This document shows positions 1-7,981 of a stretch of 64,000 nucleotides of DNA, piece by piece. Position 1 is the stretch's first letter, and every line of letters starts with the position of its first letter. A program made the translations under genes and the position numbers. The notes under the pieces are model-generated. The model was not told where the DNA came from, made no database searches, and worked only from the letters and a program-made list of their open reading frames with translations. The stretch comes from Corynebacterium sp. 122RC1 (lineage in GTDB: Bacteria > Actinomycetota > Actinomycetes > Mycobacteriales > Mycobacteriaceae): positions 20,625 to 84,624 of the forward strand of contig NZ_JANIKD010000012.1 of assembly GCF_024580955.1 (NCBI RefSeq). The letters are read 5' to 3'.

Positions 1-900
1 AGCCAGCCACAGCGCATCCACAGCCATGTATCCCTGCAGGTAGGGCTGCTGGTCCACTGCCCACTGGATCTCACCGTTGGTGATCGCGGTGACTAGCTCC
101 GCGTTGGTGTCAAAGGTAGCAATTTGCGCCTGGGACCCACTTGCCGCAACGGCATCCACCGCGCTCAGGGCAACGGGGGCAACGAGGCCCATGATCCAGT
201 CGATCGACCGATCCTGCGCCAGCTTTGCCTGGATGGTGGACTGCACGCTCGGCAAATCGCGGCCGTTCACGTACAACAGTTCCACGTTGCCGCCCATGCC
301 CTCCTGAAGGCCTGCGCAGCGCGCCTCTTGGGAGGAGTTGCCCTGCTCGTGAATCACGCAGAGCGCATGTTGTGCCCCCTGCTCCGCCAGGCGCTCACCG
401 GCGAGCGTTCCCGCCACGCGCTCTTCTTGGCCAAAGAATGCGGAAATGTCATAGTCCTGGTAGGCATCCATCCCAGCGTTGAGCGCCACGGTGGGGATCC
501 CTGCAGCAACCGCCCGCTGGGCCGCAGGGCCAAGCGCCTGGGCGTTGGGGAGCGTCACGGCCACCCCATCAACGTTGGCGTCGATCGCCGACTGAATCAG
601 ATTCGCTTGATTCGGCGCCTCCGGGTCCGAGGAATAGCGCAGCTCAATGTTGTTTTTGCGCGCTGCGTCCTCAGCACCCTTGCGCACCAGGTCCCAGAAG
701 GTATCGCCCGGCGCGCCGTGGGTCACCATGGCAACCACATATCGGGGCGTATCGACGCCGCCAGCGCTACCCCCAGACTCCGTTGCACGCGGGGCGCCGC
801 CCGTAGCAGAACAGGCACTGAGCACGATGGCCACCGCGGCCAAGGCGGCCAGGGCGGGGGCCTTCAGTGCGGCTTTGATTGATGTCTGGGAAGTATTCAC
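1..900 (-). CDS. Sugar-type ABC transporter substrate-binding lipoprotein (C-terminus cut by window edge)
   Basis: An open frame of 300 codons runs on the minus strand from a GTG at 898-900 off the left edge. The N-terminus is a short signal segment ending in a lipobox-like LSAC about 30 residues in, so the mature protein should be a lipid-anchored binding protein. The body has features of the periplasmic-binding-protein family for sugars (LacI/RbsB-like): a YVVAMVTHGAPGDTFWDLV strand near residue 55, GVAVTLPNAQAL near 110, and FDTNAELV followed by IQWAVDQQPYLQGY near the edge. It probably delivers a sugar to an ABC importer whose other genes would lie to the left. The substrate cannot be named. 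The start is uncertain because no strong ribosome binding site precedes the GTG. Confidence 0.8.
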   Translation of the reverse strand, partial: MNTSQTSIKAALKAPALAALAAVAIVLSACSATGGAPRATESGGSAGGVDTPRYVVAMVTHGAPGDTFWDLVRKGAEDAARKNNIELRYSSDPEAPNQANLIQSAIDANVDGVAVTLPNAQALGPAAQRAVAAGIPTVALNAGMDAYQDYDISAFFGQEERVAGTLAGERLAEQGAQHALCVIHEQGNSSQEARCAGLQEGMGGNVELLYVNGRDLPSVQSTIQAKLAQDRSIDWIMGLVAPVALSAVDAVAASGSQAQIATFDTNAELVTAITNGEIQWAVDQQPYLQGYMAVDALWLA

Positions 901-1005
901 CAATGCATCGTTGCGCAGGCGAGGCCCGGGGGTCAAGCTCGCTGGCCTGCATGTTTATCGATTAAGTAGTGTTAAGCAGGGTGTTAAGGAACGGAAATTC
1001 TTAGG

Positions 1006-1662
1006 TTATGTGCGCTCCAACACAACCAAGAACTCCACGCTGCCCTGGTCCTCTACGCTCACAAAGCCCAAGTTCGGTGCCTGCACTTCAAAGTCAGCCC
1101 ACGTCACCGGCACCGTACCAGCCACCTGGAGCTGCCCCGAAACCTGAGTGACCTCGGCGTCCAGCACCACTTGTTGGGTCACGCCGTTGATCTGCATGTC
1201 GCCGGTCAAGCTCACCTGCTGCGGCCAACTCTCCCCCAGCGTCACGGGCTGCGTGAGCACAAAGGTTGCAGAAGGATGGACAGAGGTATCAATCGCCTGG
1301 GTGCGGAAGTAATTGTCGCGGCGCTCGCTATCGGTAGCCACGCTCGCGAGATCTACTTGGATTTCGGCGGCCACTAGCTCCTGGACCTCCACCTGCGCGG
1401 AACCGCTGACCTCCTCCGTGCGCCCCACCACTGTGACATCAGCGCCATTAAGTACCTCATCAAGACGGTAGCCCGCGGTGGACCCTTCGGCCACGGCCCA
1501 GGACCCGGTGATGGGCGCATTGGTGACGTCGGCAGGCGCCGCGGAGACGGTGGGTGCGGCAACATCACTGGATTCGCGCGCCGCGTAGAACCTGGGGACG
1601 GCAAACGCGAGAAGTGCTACGGCCACGATTGCCGCCACGATCATGATGGTCTTTTTTTGCAT
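1006..1662 (-). CDS. YceI family protein, membrane-anchored or secreted
   Basis: The 218-residue product begins MQKKT at 1660-1662, directly after a strong AAAGGAG site, so upstream start codons are ignored. Residues 5-25 form one hydrophobic segment that acts as signal anchor. The rest is a YceI lipocalin-like beta barrel: GSWAVAEGSTAGYRLDE opens the domain, RRDNYFRTQAIDTSVHPSATF is the typical central block, and the chain ends in VSVEDQGSVEFLVVLE. YceI proteins bind isoprenoid-like hydrophobic ligands; the ligand here is unknown. It lies upstream of the binding-protein gene in the same orientation, with about 100 bases between them, and has its own ribosome binding site. Confidence 0.85.
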   Translation of the reverse strand: MQKKTIMIVAAIVAVALLAFAVPRFYAARESSDVAAPTVSAAPADVTNAPITGSWAVAEGSTAGYRLDEVLNGADVTVVGRTEEVSGSAQVEVQELVAAEIQVDLASVATDSERRDNYFRTQAIDTSVHPSATFVLTQPVTLGESWPQQVSLTGDMQINGVTQQVVLDAEVTQVSGQLQVAGTVPVTWADFEVQAPNLGFVSVEDQGSVEFLVVLERT

Positions 1663-1754
1663 AAATCTCCTTTCAAGTGTGCCCCACCCTAACACCAAAA
1701 GGTGACATGTCCACTAGATCACAGAGGGTTCACAGCAACATCCCATCAATCGCG

Positions 1755-1760
1755 CATAAT
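1755..1760 (+). promoter_or_regulatory. -10 box CATAAT of a leaderless promoter
   Basis: CATAAT is followed by six bases (AGGGCC) and the ATG at 1767. No ribosome binding site fits in that gap. The spacing is that of leaderless actinobacterial mRNAs. Confidence 0.55.
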
Positions 1761-1766
1761 AGGGCC

Positions 1767-2189
1767 ATGACTGAAGTTGAAAAGCAATACGACGTCTCCA
1801 TGTCCCGCGTCCACTCACGGCATTACCGGGCCTCGAATGCCAGCGGGGCAAGCATTGAATTTGGCCAAGGCGAGGGCCTCATGAGTCCCGTGGAGGTGCT
1901 GCTGGCGGCAATCATGGGTTGCTCGGCGATCGACGTAGACGTGGTGACCTCCCGGCGCAGCGAACCCGAGCGCTTCACCGTGCGGGCACAGGGCGACCGC
2001 ATCAATGAATCCGGCGCCTCACGCCTGGGCGAAATTCGGGTGCATTTTGACGTCTCCTTCCCCGACACCCCGGAAGGCCGCCAAGCCCAAGCCATGATTC
2101 CGCGGCTGATCCAACTCTCCAAGGAAGTGGACTGCACCGTCTCCCGCACCGTTGAGCACGCCACGCCGGTGAAGTTCACCCACAGCTAG
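1767..2189 (+). CDS. OsmC/Ohr family protein
   Basis: The product is 140 residues starting MTEVEKQYDVSMSRVHSRHY. The OsmC fold is recognised by the first strand pair, GLMSPVEVLLAAIMGCSAIDVDVV near residue 32 with the conserved Cys, and the second Cys in KEVDCTVSRTVEH near residue 124. The two cysteines are the thiol pair used by OsmC-like enzymes for reduction of organic hydroperoxides. This subgroup (YhfA-like) is less well characterised than Ohr, so the substrate is inferred only broadly. The start at 1767 is chosen because the CATAAT box sits six bases before it and upstream codons add only unrelated sequence. Confidence 0.85.
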   Translation: MTEVEKQYDVSMSRVHSRHYRASNASGASIEFGQGEGLMSPVEVLLAAIMGCSAIDVDVVTSRRSEPERFTVRAQGDRINESGASRLGEIRVHFDVSFPDTPEGRQAQAMIPRLIQLSKEVDCTVSRTVEHATPVKFTHS

Positions 2190-2199
2190 CTGGCGGCGC

Positions 2200-3453
2200 T
2201 TAGGGTCCGAGTGCCGTGATGGGCACAACGCATACGCCGTCGGGGCGCCGGTAGCTGAAGCGACCCCCGGTGACCACAATGAGCGCTGCCGGCGCACCGT
2301 GCCTGTCTTGGTCGATTTTGCTTGCCATCCGCAGAAGCGAATCCGCAGCGGCATCTGCTGCAGACTCGCCCAGCTTGACCTCGATCCCGGCCCATCTACC
2401 ATCAGGGAGTTCGAGCACCGCATCAATTTCATGACCAGTTTGGGTATCACGCCAAGAGGCCAAAGTAGCACCCAATGGTTGCCCATAGACCCGCAGGTCA
2501 CGCATAACCAACGACTCAAAATGGAGACCCGCAGCGTTCAGATCTTGCAAGAGCTGATGGGTCCCAACGCCCAAAGCCGCTGTCCCTAGCGAAGGGTCAA
2601 CAAAGTGGTGAACCGCGGAGGCACGCAACCGAGTCCGAGAACGCATGTGTGGCCGCCATGCTGGTATGGGCTCAATGAGCATGAGGCGCTCCAGAGCATC
2701 CATGTAGTTCTTCATGGTCTCCTGCGCGATTGGCCCGTCTGCTCCACCAACATCTTGCGCCAACGAAGATAGATTCAGTGGAGCCGCTACAGACCTTCCC
2801 AGGGAGGAGAGCAGTCTCGTGATATTGCCCGGGTTCCGCCTAGGTCCTATCCCTGGTACATCCACTTCTACAACGGTTCGCAAATAGTCGCTGAGCCACA
2901 ATGCCGCCTCCCTTTCTCCGGCATTGAGCAAGTCGGGCCACCCACCAACCACCAAACGCTCTAGCAATTCGACGATGGTCAAGCCAGAACTTGTGCCTTC
3001 TGGATCGCCACCTTCAAGGAGACGTTGAAGACTCACCTCACCCGTAGAGTGCCCAGTCTCAAACAAGGTCATCGGCCTCATTCGCAGTCGGGCGATCCGT
3101 CCAGCCCCAGAATGAACCCGCACCTCGTCACGCGGACGCGAGGAGCCGGTAAGGAGATAGAGACCTTTTTCTGTGTGATCATCAACCGCGCGACGAACCA
3201 GATTCCACAGGCGCGGAGCCTCCTGCCACTCATCAAAGACGATCGGCGTTGGGGAAGAAAATAACTGTTCAGGAGCAACTTCGAGCGCCGCTCGAGCCGC
3301 CTCATCAACGTCCATCCTAAACACCGACCTTGCCACCTGAACCGCAGTTCGCGTTTTGCCGACCGCCTTGGGGCCATCAATAAATACAGCCCCCATTGCT
3401 GCCATACACAGGCCTAACTCAGCGTCCACCACTCGAGGTCTGTAATCCGTCAT
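2200..3453 (-). CDS. DUF4143-type AAA ATPase
   Basis: This is a 417-residue ATPase of the AAA_14 plus DUF4143 family. The start motif MTDYRPRVVD is typical of the family. Walker A is GPKAVGKTRT near residue 27 and Walker B is PIVFDEWQEAP near residue 70. LLTGSS near 100 is a sensor strand. The C-terminal DUF4143 part contains GHEIDAVLELPDGRWAGIEVKLG near 360, a PD-(D/E)XK nuclease-like core (D, then E and K). These proteins are widespread in bacteria and archaea without a settled function; a role in defence or nucleic acid handling is only an inference. The start codon is the last of six identical start cassettes in a 23-bp tandem repeat. The gene is convergent with the OsmC gene, which ends ten bases away. 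Confidence 0.85.
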   Translation of the reverse strand: MTDYRPRVVDAELGLCMAAMGAVFIDGPKAVGKTRTAVQVARSVFRMDVDEAARAALEVAPEQLFSSPTPIVFDEWQEAPRLWNLVRRAVDDHTEKGLYLLTGSSRPRDEVRVHSGAGRIARLRMRPMTLFETGHSTGEVSLQRLLEGGDPEGTSSGLTIVELLERLVVGGWPDLLNAGEREAALWLSDYLRTVVEVDVPGIGPRRNPGNITRLLSSLGRSVAAPLNLSSLAQDVGGADGPIAQETMKNYMDALERLMLIEPIPAWRPHMRSRTRLRASAVHHFVDPSLGTAALGVGTHQLLQDLNAAGLHFESLVMRDLRVYGQPLGATLASWRDTQTGHEIDAVLELPDGRWAGIEVKLGESAADAAADSLLRMASKIDQDRHGAPAALIVVTGGRFSYRRPDGVCVVPITALGP

Positions 3454-3568
3454 GCCTGAAGTCTACAATCCGTCATTGCTGAAATCTACAATCCGTCATT
3501 CTTGAAGTCCGTAATCCGTCATTCCCGAAATTGATAATCCGTCATGCCTGAAGTCTGCAATCCGTCAT
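3444..3568 (-). repeat. Six 23-bp tandem repeats, five of them mini-ORFs coupled to the DUF4143 ATPase start
   Basis: AATCCGTCAT (plus strand) occurs at 3444, 3467, 3490, 3513, 3536 and 3559, exactly 23 bases apart. Read on the minus strand each copy is ATGACGGATT. Copies 6 to 2 each open an 8-codon frame (MTDCRLQA, MTDYQFRE, MTDYGLQE, MTDCRFQQ, MTDCRLQA) closed by a TGA that overlaps the next ATG as ATGA. Copy 1 is the start codon of the ATPase, MTDYRPR. The unit is 27 coding bases minus a 4-base overlap, which explains the 23-base period. Internal codons differ between copies but none introduces a stop. This may be a translational relay, a protein-binding array, or a slippage product of the gene start. 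Confidence 0.9.
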
Positions 3569-3615
3569 TTTCCCAGGTCACACCGCAGCCCCCATTCCAC
3601 CCCTCGACGGACCCT

Positions 3616-3656
3616 CAAACACAACAAAGACCTTGCAAGGAAGTGATCTTGCAAGG
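3616..3656 (-). terminator. Terminator after tRNA-Ala copy 1
   Basis: Minus-strand hairpin with a 9-bp perfect stem (CCTTGCAAG / CTTGCAAGG, arms at 3648-3656 and 3631-3639) followed by a T-rich tail TCTTTGTTGTG. It lies 20 bases downstream of the tRNA-Ala at 3677-3749. Confidence 0.75.
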
Positions 3657-3676
3657 CCTTTGCCTGGGTTGATTTG

Positions 3677-3749
3677 TGGAGCATAGGAGAATCGAACTCC
3701 TGACCTTCTGCTTGCAAAGCAGATGCTCTACCAATTGAGCTAATGCCCC
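3677..3749 (-). tRNA. tRNA-Ala (anticodon TGC), copy 1
   Basis: The 73-base minus-strand sequence folds as a complete cloverleaf: acceptor GGGGCAT / ATGCTCC, anticodon loop CTTTGCAAG with TGC, and T loop TTCGATT. CCA is not encoded. It is identical to the copy at 4094-4166. Confidence 0.97.
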
Positions 3750-3870
3750 AGTGCCCACATACTTTACCCTAGCTCGTTTGGAGGAAACAAATCCCCCAGT
3801 GCTGGCCAGAGCAAGGTGCTTTCGGCCAGCAATTTGGGTCCGCGAGTAGTGGTAGTAAAAAGGTGTGGCC

Positions 3871-3975
3871 TTATGCCACGAAGCGCAGCACCAGACGCAG
3901 GATGCTCAGGATGGAGGAGATGGTGCTCCAGTTGATGCCCAGGCCGGTGATTGCGGAGGAAAGGGAGGTCAGCAT
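3871..3975 (-). CDS. 34-residue hydrophobic peptide of unknown function
   Basis: A frame of 34 codons begins ATG at 3973-3975, nine bases after a clear CAGGAG ribosome binding site. The peptide starts MLTSLSSAITGLGINW and ends LRLVLRFVA. It has no cleavable signal peptide, is rich in Ser, Ile and Leu, and carries two arginines near the C-terminus, so it could form an amphipathic or membrane helix. Codons are almost all the preferred corynebacterial ones (CTG, ACC, TCC, ATC), as in highly expressed genes. It stands alone between two tRNA-Ala genes, after a terminator. Small unsignalled porin peptides (PorA, PorH), PSM-like peptides and type I toxins are possible comparisons; none is proven. 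Confidence 0.55.
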   Translation of the reverse strand: MLTSLSSAITGLGINWSTISSILSILRLVLRFVA

Positions 3976-4059
3976 AATTGTGCTCCTGAAAATAGGTTGG
4001 AAAGTACTTGTTGCATTGAACCACAACTGCACCGGAAAGAACAGGTGGAAAACAGATAA

Positions 4060-4087
4060 GGCTGGGAAACCCGAAAGTTTCCCAGCC
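4060..4087 (-). terminator. Terminator after tRNA-Ala copy 2
   Basis: An 11-bp perfect stem (GGCTGGGAAAC / GTTTCCCAGCC) with a 6-base loop, followed on the minus strand by TTATCTGTTTTCC. It begins six bases after the tRNA-Ala ends, and so separates the tRNA-Ile/tRNA-Ala transcript from the small peptide gene. Confidence 0.85.
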
Positions 4088-4093
4088 ACGCTG

Positions 4094-4166
4094 TGGAGCA
4101 TAGGAGAATCGAACTCCTGACCTTCTGCTTGCAAAGCAGATGCTCTACCAATTGAGCTAATGCCCC
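4094..4166 (-). tRNA. tRNA-Ala (anticodon TGC), copy 2
   Basis: A 73-base cloverleaf identical over its whole length to the copy at 3677-3749. The immediate flanks differ, so the duplicated unit is the tRNA itself. It follows the tRNA-Ile by eight bases on the minus strand and is probably co-transcribed with it. Confidence 0.97.
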
Positions 4167-4174
4167 GTTGTTCC

Positions 4175-4251
4175 TGGTGGGCCTAGCAAGAATCGAACTT
4201 GCGACCTCATCGTTATCAGCGATGCGCTCTAACCGACTGAGCTATAGGCCC
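4175..4251 (-). tRNA. tRNA-Ile (anticodon GAT) with encoded CCA
   Basis: The minus-strand sequence GGGCCTATAGCTCAGTCGG opens a complete cloverleaf with anticodon loop CTGATAA, T loop TTCGATT and acceptor TAGGCCC. Discriminator A and CCA are encoded at 4178-4175. Ile then Ala tRNA downstream of gyrA is the conserved corynebacterial arrangement. Confidence 0.97.
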
Positions 4252-4342
4252 TGGGAACGAAATAGAACTTTATCCACTTTAGCGAACAAAAACAAATCGC
4301 CAGTTCAGGGCCTAAAAACGCTCCCAGGAACCACTACCGGCT

Positions 4343-4687
4343 CTAGTCCCGCTCCTCCCGGAGGGTGAGGGTGATGCCGCCGAACAGGTCCACGATGGCG
4401 TTGTACACCACCACTGCCAATGGAGTGAGCACGGTGAGGCCGATTGCCAGGATCGCGCCAATGAGGCTTGCGATGCTCAGCACGAGGCCGAAGGTGATGA
4501 GCTGTTCACCACCCACGCCACCGATGATCTGATTGACCTGCTCCCAGATTCCCACGGCATCGAGGCCCAAGTACAACAGCGCTACGCACAGCACCCACAC
4601 CGCCAACCCCACCAGGGAAAGGGCGAGCATGGTGCGAAACGCCGAAAGCGGGGAGATGCGGGTGACGGTTACGGTCCTCGCTGCCAT
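4343..4687 (-). CDS. DUF3566 family membrane protein
   Basis: The product is 114 residues with two membrane segments (about residues 20-42 and 64-95), separated by a loop with GIWEQVNQIIGGVGG. It begins [18 protein letters not shown], typical of the actinobacterial DUF3566 family, which is nearly always encoded directly after gyrA. The function is unknown; the constant position suggests a link to cell growth or topology control but this is not shown. Its ATG overlaps the gyrA stop by one base (TAATG), so translation is probably coupled to gyrA. Confidence 0.9.
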   Translation of the reverse strand: MAARTVTVTRISPLSAFRTMLALSLVGLAVWVLCVALLYLGLDAVGIWEQVNQIIGGVGGEQLITFGLVLSIASLIGAILAIGLTVLTPLAVVVYNAIVDLFGGITLTLREERD

Positions 4688-7248
4688 TAGCTCTCCTCAC
4701 CATCTGGTGCATCAAGCCCAAGCTCGGCCTGCTCCTTCGGGCCGGTCTTTGCGCCGGTTGCCACGGCCTCGGCCTCTTCTTCGCCTTCGCCTTCCACGTT
4801 GCGGTCGATCGCCAGAAGCTCCACGCCGTCTGGCAGGTTGACCAGGCGCACGCCCATGGTGGCACGGGAACTTGGTCGGATCTGGTTGACCTCGGTGCGG
4901 ATCACGCCACCTGCGGAGGTGATTGCAAATATCTCATCATCCTCATCCACCACGATCGCGCCTACAAGCTTGCCGCGCTTCGGGGTGTACTTGAAGGTGA
5001 CCACACCCACGCCGCCGCGGCCCTGCTGGGAGTATTCCTCCAGGCTGGTGCGCTTGCCATAGCCTCCGGTGGTGGCCACCAGCAGGAAGGCATCGGGACG
5101 GACCACGGTCATGGACAACAGCTTGTCTTCGCCACGGAAACGCATGCCCTTCACACCGGCCGTCGAGCGGCCCATTGGACGCAGTTGGTCATCATTGGCG
5201 CTGAAGCGGATGGACTGGCCTTCCTCAGAGACCAGCAGGAGGTCATCTTCATCGGAGCACAGGGCTGCGCCAATGAGGGTGTCATCCTCGTTGAGGTTGA
5301 TTGCAATGAGGCCGCCGGAGCGGTTGGACTCGTAATCGGACAGGCGTGACTTCTTCACACGGCCCTTCTCCGTTGCCAGGACCAAGTATGGGGCGTCCTC
5401 GTAAGACTGGATCTGGATAACCTGAGCGATCTTCTCCTCCGGCTGGAACTCCAGCAGGTTTGCCACATGCTGGCCGCGGGCGGTGCGCGATGCCTCCGGC
5501 AGCTCGTAGGCCTTGAGGCGGTACACGCGGCCGAAGTTGGTGAAGAACAAGATCCAGTCGTGGGTGGAACTCACGAAGAAGTGACGCACCACGTCCTCTT
5601 GCTTCAGCTCGGCACCGCGCACGCCCTTGCCGCCGCGACGCTGGGACTTGTACGCGTCCACCTTGGTGCGCTTCGCGTAGCCGGTGGAGGTGATGGTGAC
5701 CACCACGTTCTCACGCGCGATGAGGTCTTCTTCGGTGACGTCGCCGGTTGCCGCGGTGATCTGGGAGCGGCGCTCATCGCCGTACTTGTCCACAATCTCC
5801 TTGAGTTCATCACGCACGATTGCGCGCTGGCGCTCTGGGCGGGCCAGGATGTCCTTGTATTCCTCGATTTCCAGCTCGATTTCGGCCAGCTCGTCAATGA
5901 TCTTCTGGCGCTCCAGGGCGGCCAGGCGGCGAAGCTGCATGGCCAGGATGTTGTCTGCTTGGATTTCATCGATGTCCAGCAGTTCAATCAGGCCGGCGCG
6001 GGCAACTTCCACCGTTGCGGAAGCGCGGATCAGCGCGATGACTTCATCCAACATATCCAGGGCCTTCACGAGGCCGCGCAGGATGTGGGCGCGCTTTTCC
6101 GCCTCGTCCAGGCGGTGCTGGGTGCGGCGGACAATGACGTCAATCTGGTGCGCCACGTAGTAGCGCAGCATCTGGTCAAGGCGCAGGGTGCGCGGCACAC
6201 CATCCACGATGGAGAGCATGTTCGCGCTGAAGTTGGTTTGAAGCTGGGAGTGCTTATAGAGGTTGTTGAGCACCACGCGGGGCACTGCGTCACGCTTGAG
6301 CGTTACCACGATGCGCATACCAACGCGGTCGGAAGACTCGTCGTCAATGCGCGAGATTCCTGCGAGCTTGCCGTCGCGGACCTGCTCAGCGATGTTGTGG
6401 ATCAGGTTGTCCGGGTTGACCTGGTATGGCAGCTCGGTGATCACGATGGTCTGGCGGCTGCCCTCCTCCTCAATGGAGGTCACACCGCGCATGCGGATGG
6501 AGCCACGACCAGTGGTGTAGGCGTCCTTGATGCCCTGGGTGCCCACGATCAGGCCGGCGGTTGGGAAGTCCGGGCCTTTCACAAACTGCATGCAGGCTTC
6601 CAGCGCGGAGGCCTCGTCTGCCTCGGGGTTTTCCAGCAGCCAGTAGATGGCTTCCGCCAGCTCGCCGAGGTTGTGCGGTGGAATGTTGGTGGCCATACCC
6701 ACGGCGATGCCGGAGGAACCATTCATCAGCAGGTTGGGTACGCGGGATGGCAGGATGAGCGGCTCTTGAGTCTTGCCGTCGTAGTTTGGTGCAAAGTCCA
6801 CGGTGTTTTCGCGGATGTCTCGCACCATCTCCATTGCCAGCGGGGTCATGCGGCACTCGGTGTAACGCATGGCGGCGGGGCCGTCGTTACCGCGGGAGCC
6901 AAAGTTACCTTGGCCGTCTACCAGCGGGTAGCGCATGTTCCAGTCCTGAGCCATGCGGACCAGGGTGTCGTAGATAGCGATGTCGCCGTGTGGGTGGAAG
7001 TTACCCATGGTGTCTGCAACGGGGCGGGCAGACTTCACATAGCTGCGCTCGGGGCGGTAGCCGTTGTCGAACATCGCATAAAGGATGCGGCGGTGCACTG
7101 GCTTGAGGCCGTCGCGGACCTCCGGCAGCGCGCGGCCCACGATCACGCTCATCGCATAGTCGATGTAGCTGGTCTGCATCTCCTCATTGAGGTCGATGGG
7201 CTTCACGCGGTCAAACAGGCTCTCTCCGCCTTGATTGTCGTCGCTCAC
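4687..7248 (-). CDS. gyrA: DNA gyrase subunit A
   Basis: The 853-residue protein is the DNA-breaking and rejoining subunit of gyrase, which introduces negative supercoils as an A2B2 complex. The winged-helix and tower region opens with [38 protein letters not shown]. The catalytic Tyr129 is in AAMRYTE. The C-terminal half holds the blade repeats with the GyrA box QRRGGKGV near residue 537. GTG at 7246-7248 is the start because GAAAGG lies just upstream. The quinolone-resistance segment reads [10 protein letters not shown], with Ile90 where susceptible relatives usually carry Ser or Ala; Asp94 is intact. gyrA is separated from gyrB by six small genes here, while in many bacteria the two are adjacent. 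Confidence 0.98.
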   Translation of the reverse strand: MSDDNQGGESLFDRVKPIDLNEEMQTSYIDYAMSVIVGRALPEVRDGLKPVHRRILYAMFDNGYRPERSYVKSARPVADTMGNFHPHGDIAIYDTLVRMAQDWNMRYPLVDGQGNFGSRGNDGPAAMRYTECRMTPLAMEMVRDIRENTVDFAPNYDGKTQEPLILPSRVPNLLMNGSSGIAVGMATNIPPHNLGELAEAIYWLLENPEADEASALEACMQFVKGPDFPTAGLIVGTQGIKDAYTTGRGSIRMRGVTSIEEEGSRQTIVITELPYQVNPDNLIHNIAEQVRDGKLAGISRIDDESSDRVGMRIVVTLKRDAVPRVVLNNLYKHSQLQTNFSANMLSIVDGVPRTLRLDQMLRYYVAHQIDVIVRRTQHRLDEAEKRAHILRGLVKALDMLDEVIALIRASATVEVARAGLIELLDIDEIQADNILAMQLRRLAALERQKIIDELAEIELEIEEYKDILARPERQRAIVRDELKEIVDKYGDERRSQITAATGDVTEEDLIARENVVVTITSTGYAKRTKVDAYKSQRRGGKGVRGAELKQEDVVRHFFVSSTHDWILFFTNFGRVYRLKAYELPEASRTARGQHVANLLEFQPEEKIAQVIQIQSYEDAPYLVLATEKGRVKKSRLSDYESNRSGGLIAINLNEDDTLIGAALCSDEDDLLLVSEEGQSIRFSANDDQLRPMGRSTAGVKGMRFRGEDKLLSMTVVRPDAFLLVATTGGYGKRTSLEEYSQQGRGGVGVVTFKYTPKRGKLVGAIVVDEDDEIFAITSAGGVIRTEVNQIRPSSRATMGVRLVNLPDGVELLAIDRNVEGEGEEEAEAVATGAKTGPKEQAELGLDAPDGEES

Positions 7249-7387
7249 AACTCACCTTTCTGGTGGATTTTTTGCATTCGCTGGCCAATTCTACTGCAGG
7301 ATTTTGCTCCCCAAACACCTCTGGAGGCCTGTGAGCGCAATTTTTCGCGCAAAACGGTATCAAAGTGGTATCACTGAGGGTATGGCA

Positions 7388-7582
7388 ATGACCCTTCGCC
7401 TCTCCCCCGCCCAAGACCGCGCCCTCACCCTGCTCGCCGAGGCCTCCGGCGTGAGCAAGCAGGAAGCGGCCACGCGCGCCATCATCAGTGCTGCTGCAAC
7501 GCTGCTTGCCGACGCCGAAGTGCGCTCCATTGCAGCAGAGCTTCTTCCGGAGGTGCGCGCCATGCACCATAGGCTTTCATGA
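7388..7582 (+). CDS. Ribbon-helix-helix antitoxin-like protein
   Basis: The product of about 64 residues starts MTLRLSPAQDRALTLLAEA, a typical MetJ/Arc/CopG ribbon-helix-helix opening: the first strand binds DNA in the dimer and helices follow (GVSKQEAATRAIISAA). ATG 7388 is preferred over ATG 7382 because GAGGG lies seven bases before it and the family begins MTLRL. It overlaps the next gene by four bases (ATGA), the standard layout of an antitoxin followed by its toxin. It should repress its own promoter with help of the partner if the pair is still active. Confidence 0.75.
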   Translation: MTLRLSPAQDRALTLLAEASGVSKQEAATRAIISAAATLLADAEVRSIAAELLPEVRAMHHRLS

Positions 7583-7845
7583 GGGGCTTCACGCCAGAGC
7601 AGGTGCTCATTTTGGCCGATGAGTTCTGCGCGGAGTTCGGTTGCCAGATCCGCGATTACGCTGCGCTCGTCTCCATCGCGGCAGTGAGCAATCCGAAGCT
7701 GCACACGGTTGAGGTGTTCCCCAATCCTTCCGCGGCTGCGTGCTATCTCTCCCGGCACGTGCGCACCATAAGCCCCTTAAGCGGCTTGAATGAGCGCTTC
7801 GCTGGGTTCGTCGTGAATGCTTTTACGCAATGGAATTTGCGTTGA
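7579..7845 (+). CDS. Doc-like toxin with degenerate Fic motif
   Basis: The 88-residue product starts with the Doc-type opening FTPEQVLILADEFCAEFG and IRDYAALVSIAA. In active Doc and Fic proteins the catalytic motif is HPFxDGNKRTA. Here the aligned segment is SPLSGLNERFA: the catalytic His is Ser, Phe is Leu, the Asp-Gly pair is lost and Lys is Glu, while Pro, Asn, Arg and Ala are kept. Doc phosphorylates EF-Tu in phage P1, a reaction that needs the His, so this protein is probably not catalytic. The chain also ends soon after the motif. It could be a retired toxin kept as a co-repressor of the antitoxin, or simply decaying. A terminator follows at 7934. Confidence 0.7.
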   Translation: MRGFTPEQVLILADEFCAEFGCQIRDYAALVSIAAVSNPKLHTVEVFPNPSAAACYLSRHVRTISPLSGLNERFAGFVVNAFTQWNLR

Positions 7846-7933
7846 TACTCACAGACTGGTGTAACATTTGAGGCTGTTGTGACTGCAGTGACTGGTGTTG
7901 TTTGCTTGGGACTGCGGCGGAAGAGTGACAACA

Positions 7934-7963
7934 CCGCGAGCCCCCATCCGCTCGCGGCTTTTT
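7934..7963 (+). terminator. Rho-independent terminator
   Basis: Perfect 8-bp stem CCGCGAGC / GCTCGCGG with an 8-base loop followed by CTTTTTCTTT. It ends the antitoxin/Doc-like transcript 90 bases after the last stop. Confidence 0.85.
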
Positions 7964-7981
7964 CTTTCCACGAAAGGGCAC

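Noticed and set aside
3444..3568. 23-bp repeats considered as a CRISPR array
   Set aside because: The copies are contiguous without spacers and the last copy is the start of a gene.
3801..3830. Hairpin GCTGGCC / GGCCAGC downstream of the small peptide gene as a terminator
   Set aside because: The loop is long and no clear U-run follows on the minus strand.
5467..7377. 636-codon plus-strand open frame opposite gyrA
   Set aside because: It is His- and Val-rich, has no family features and lies wholly antisense to gyrA, whose codon bias creates such frames.
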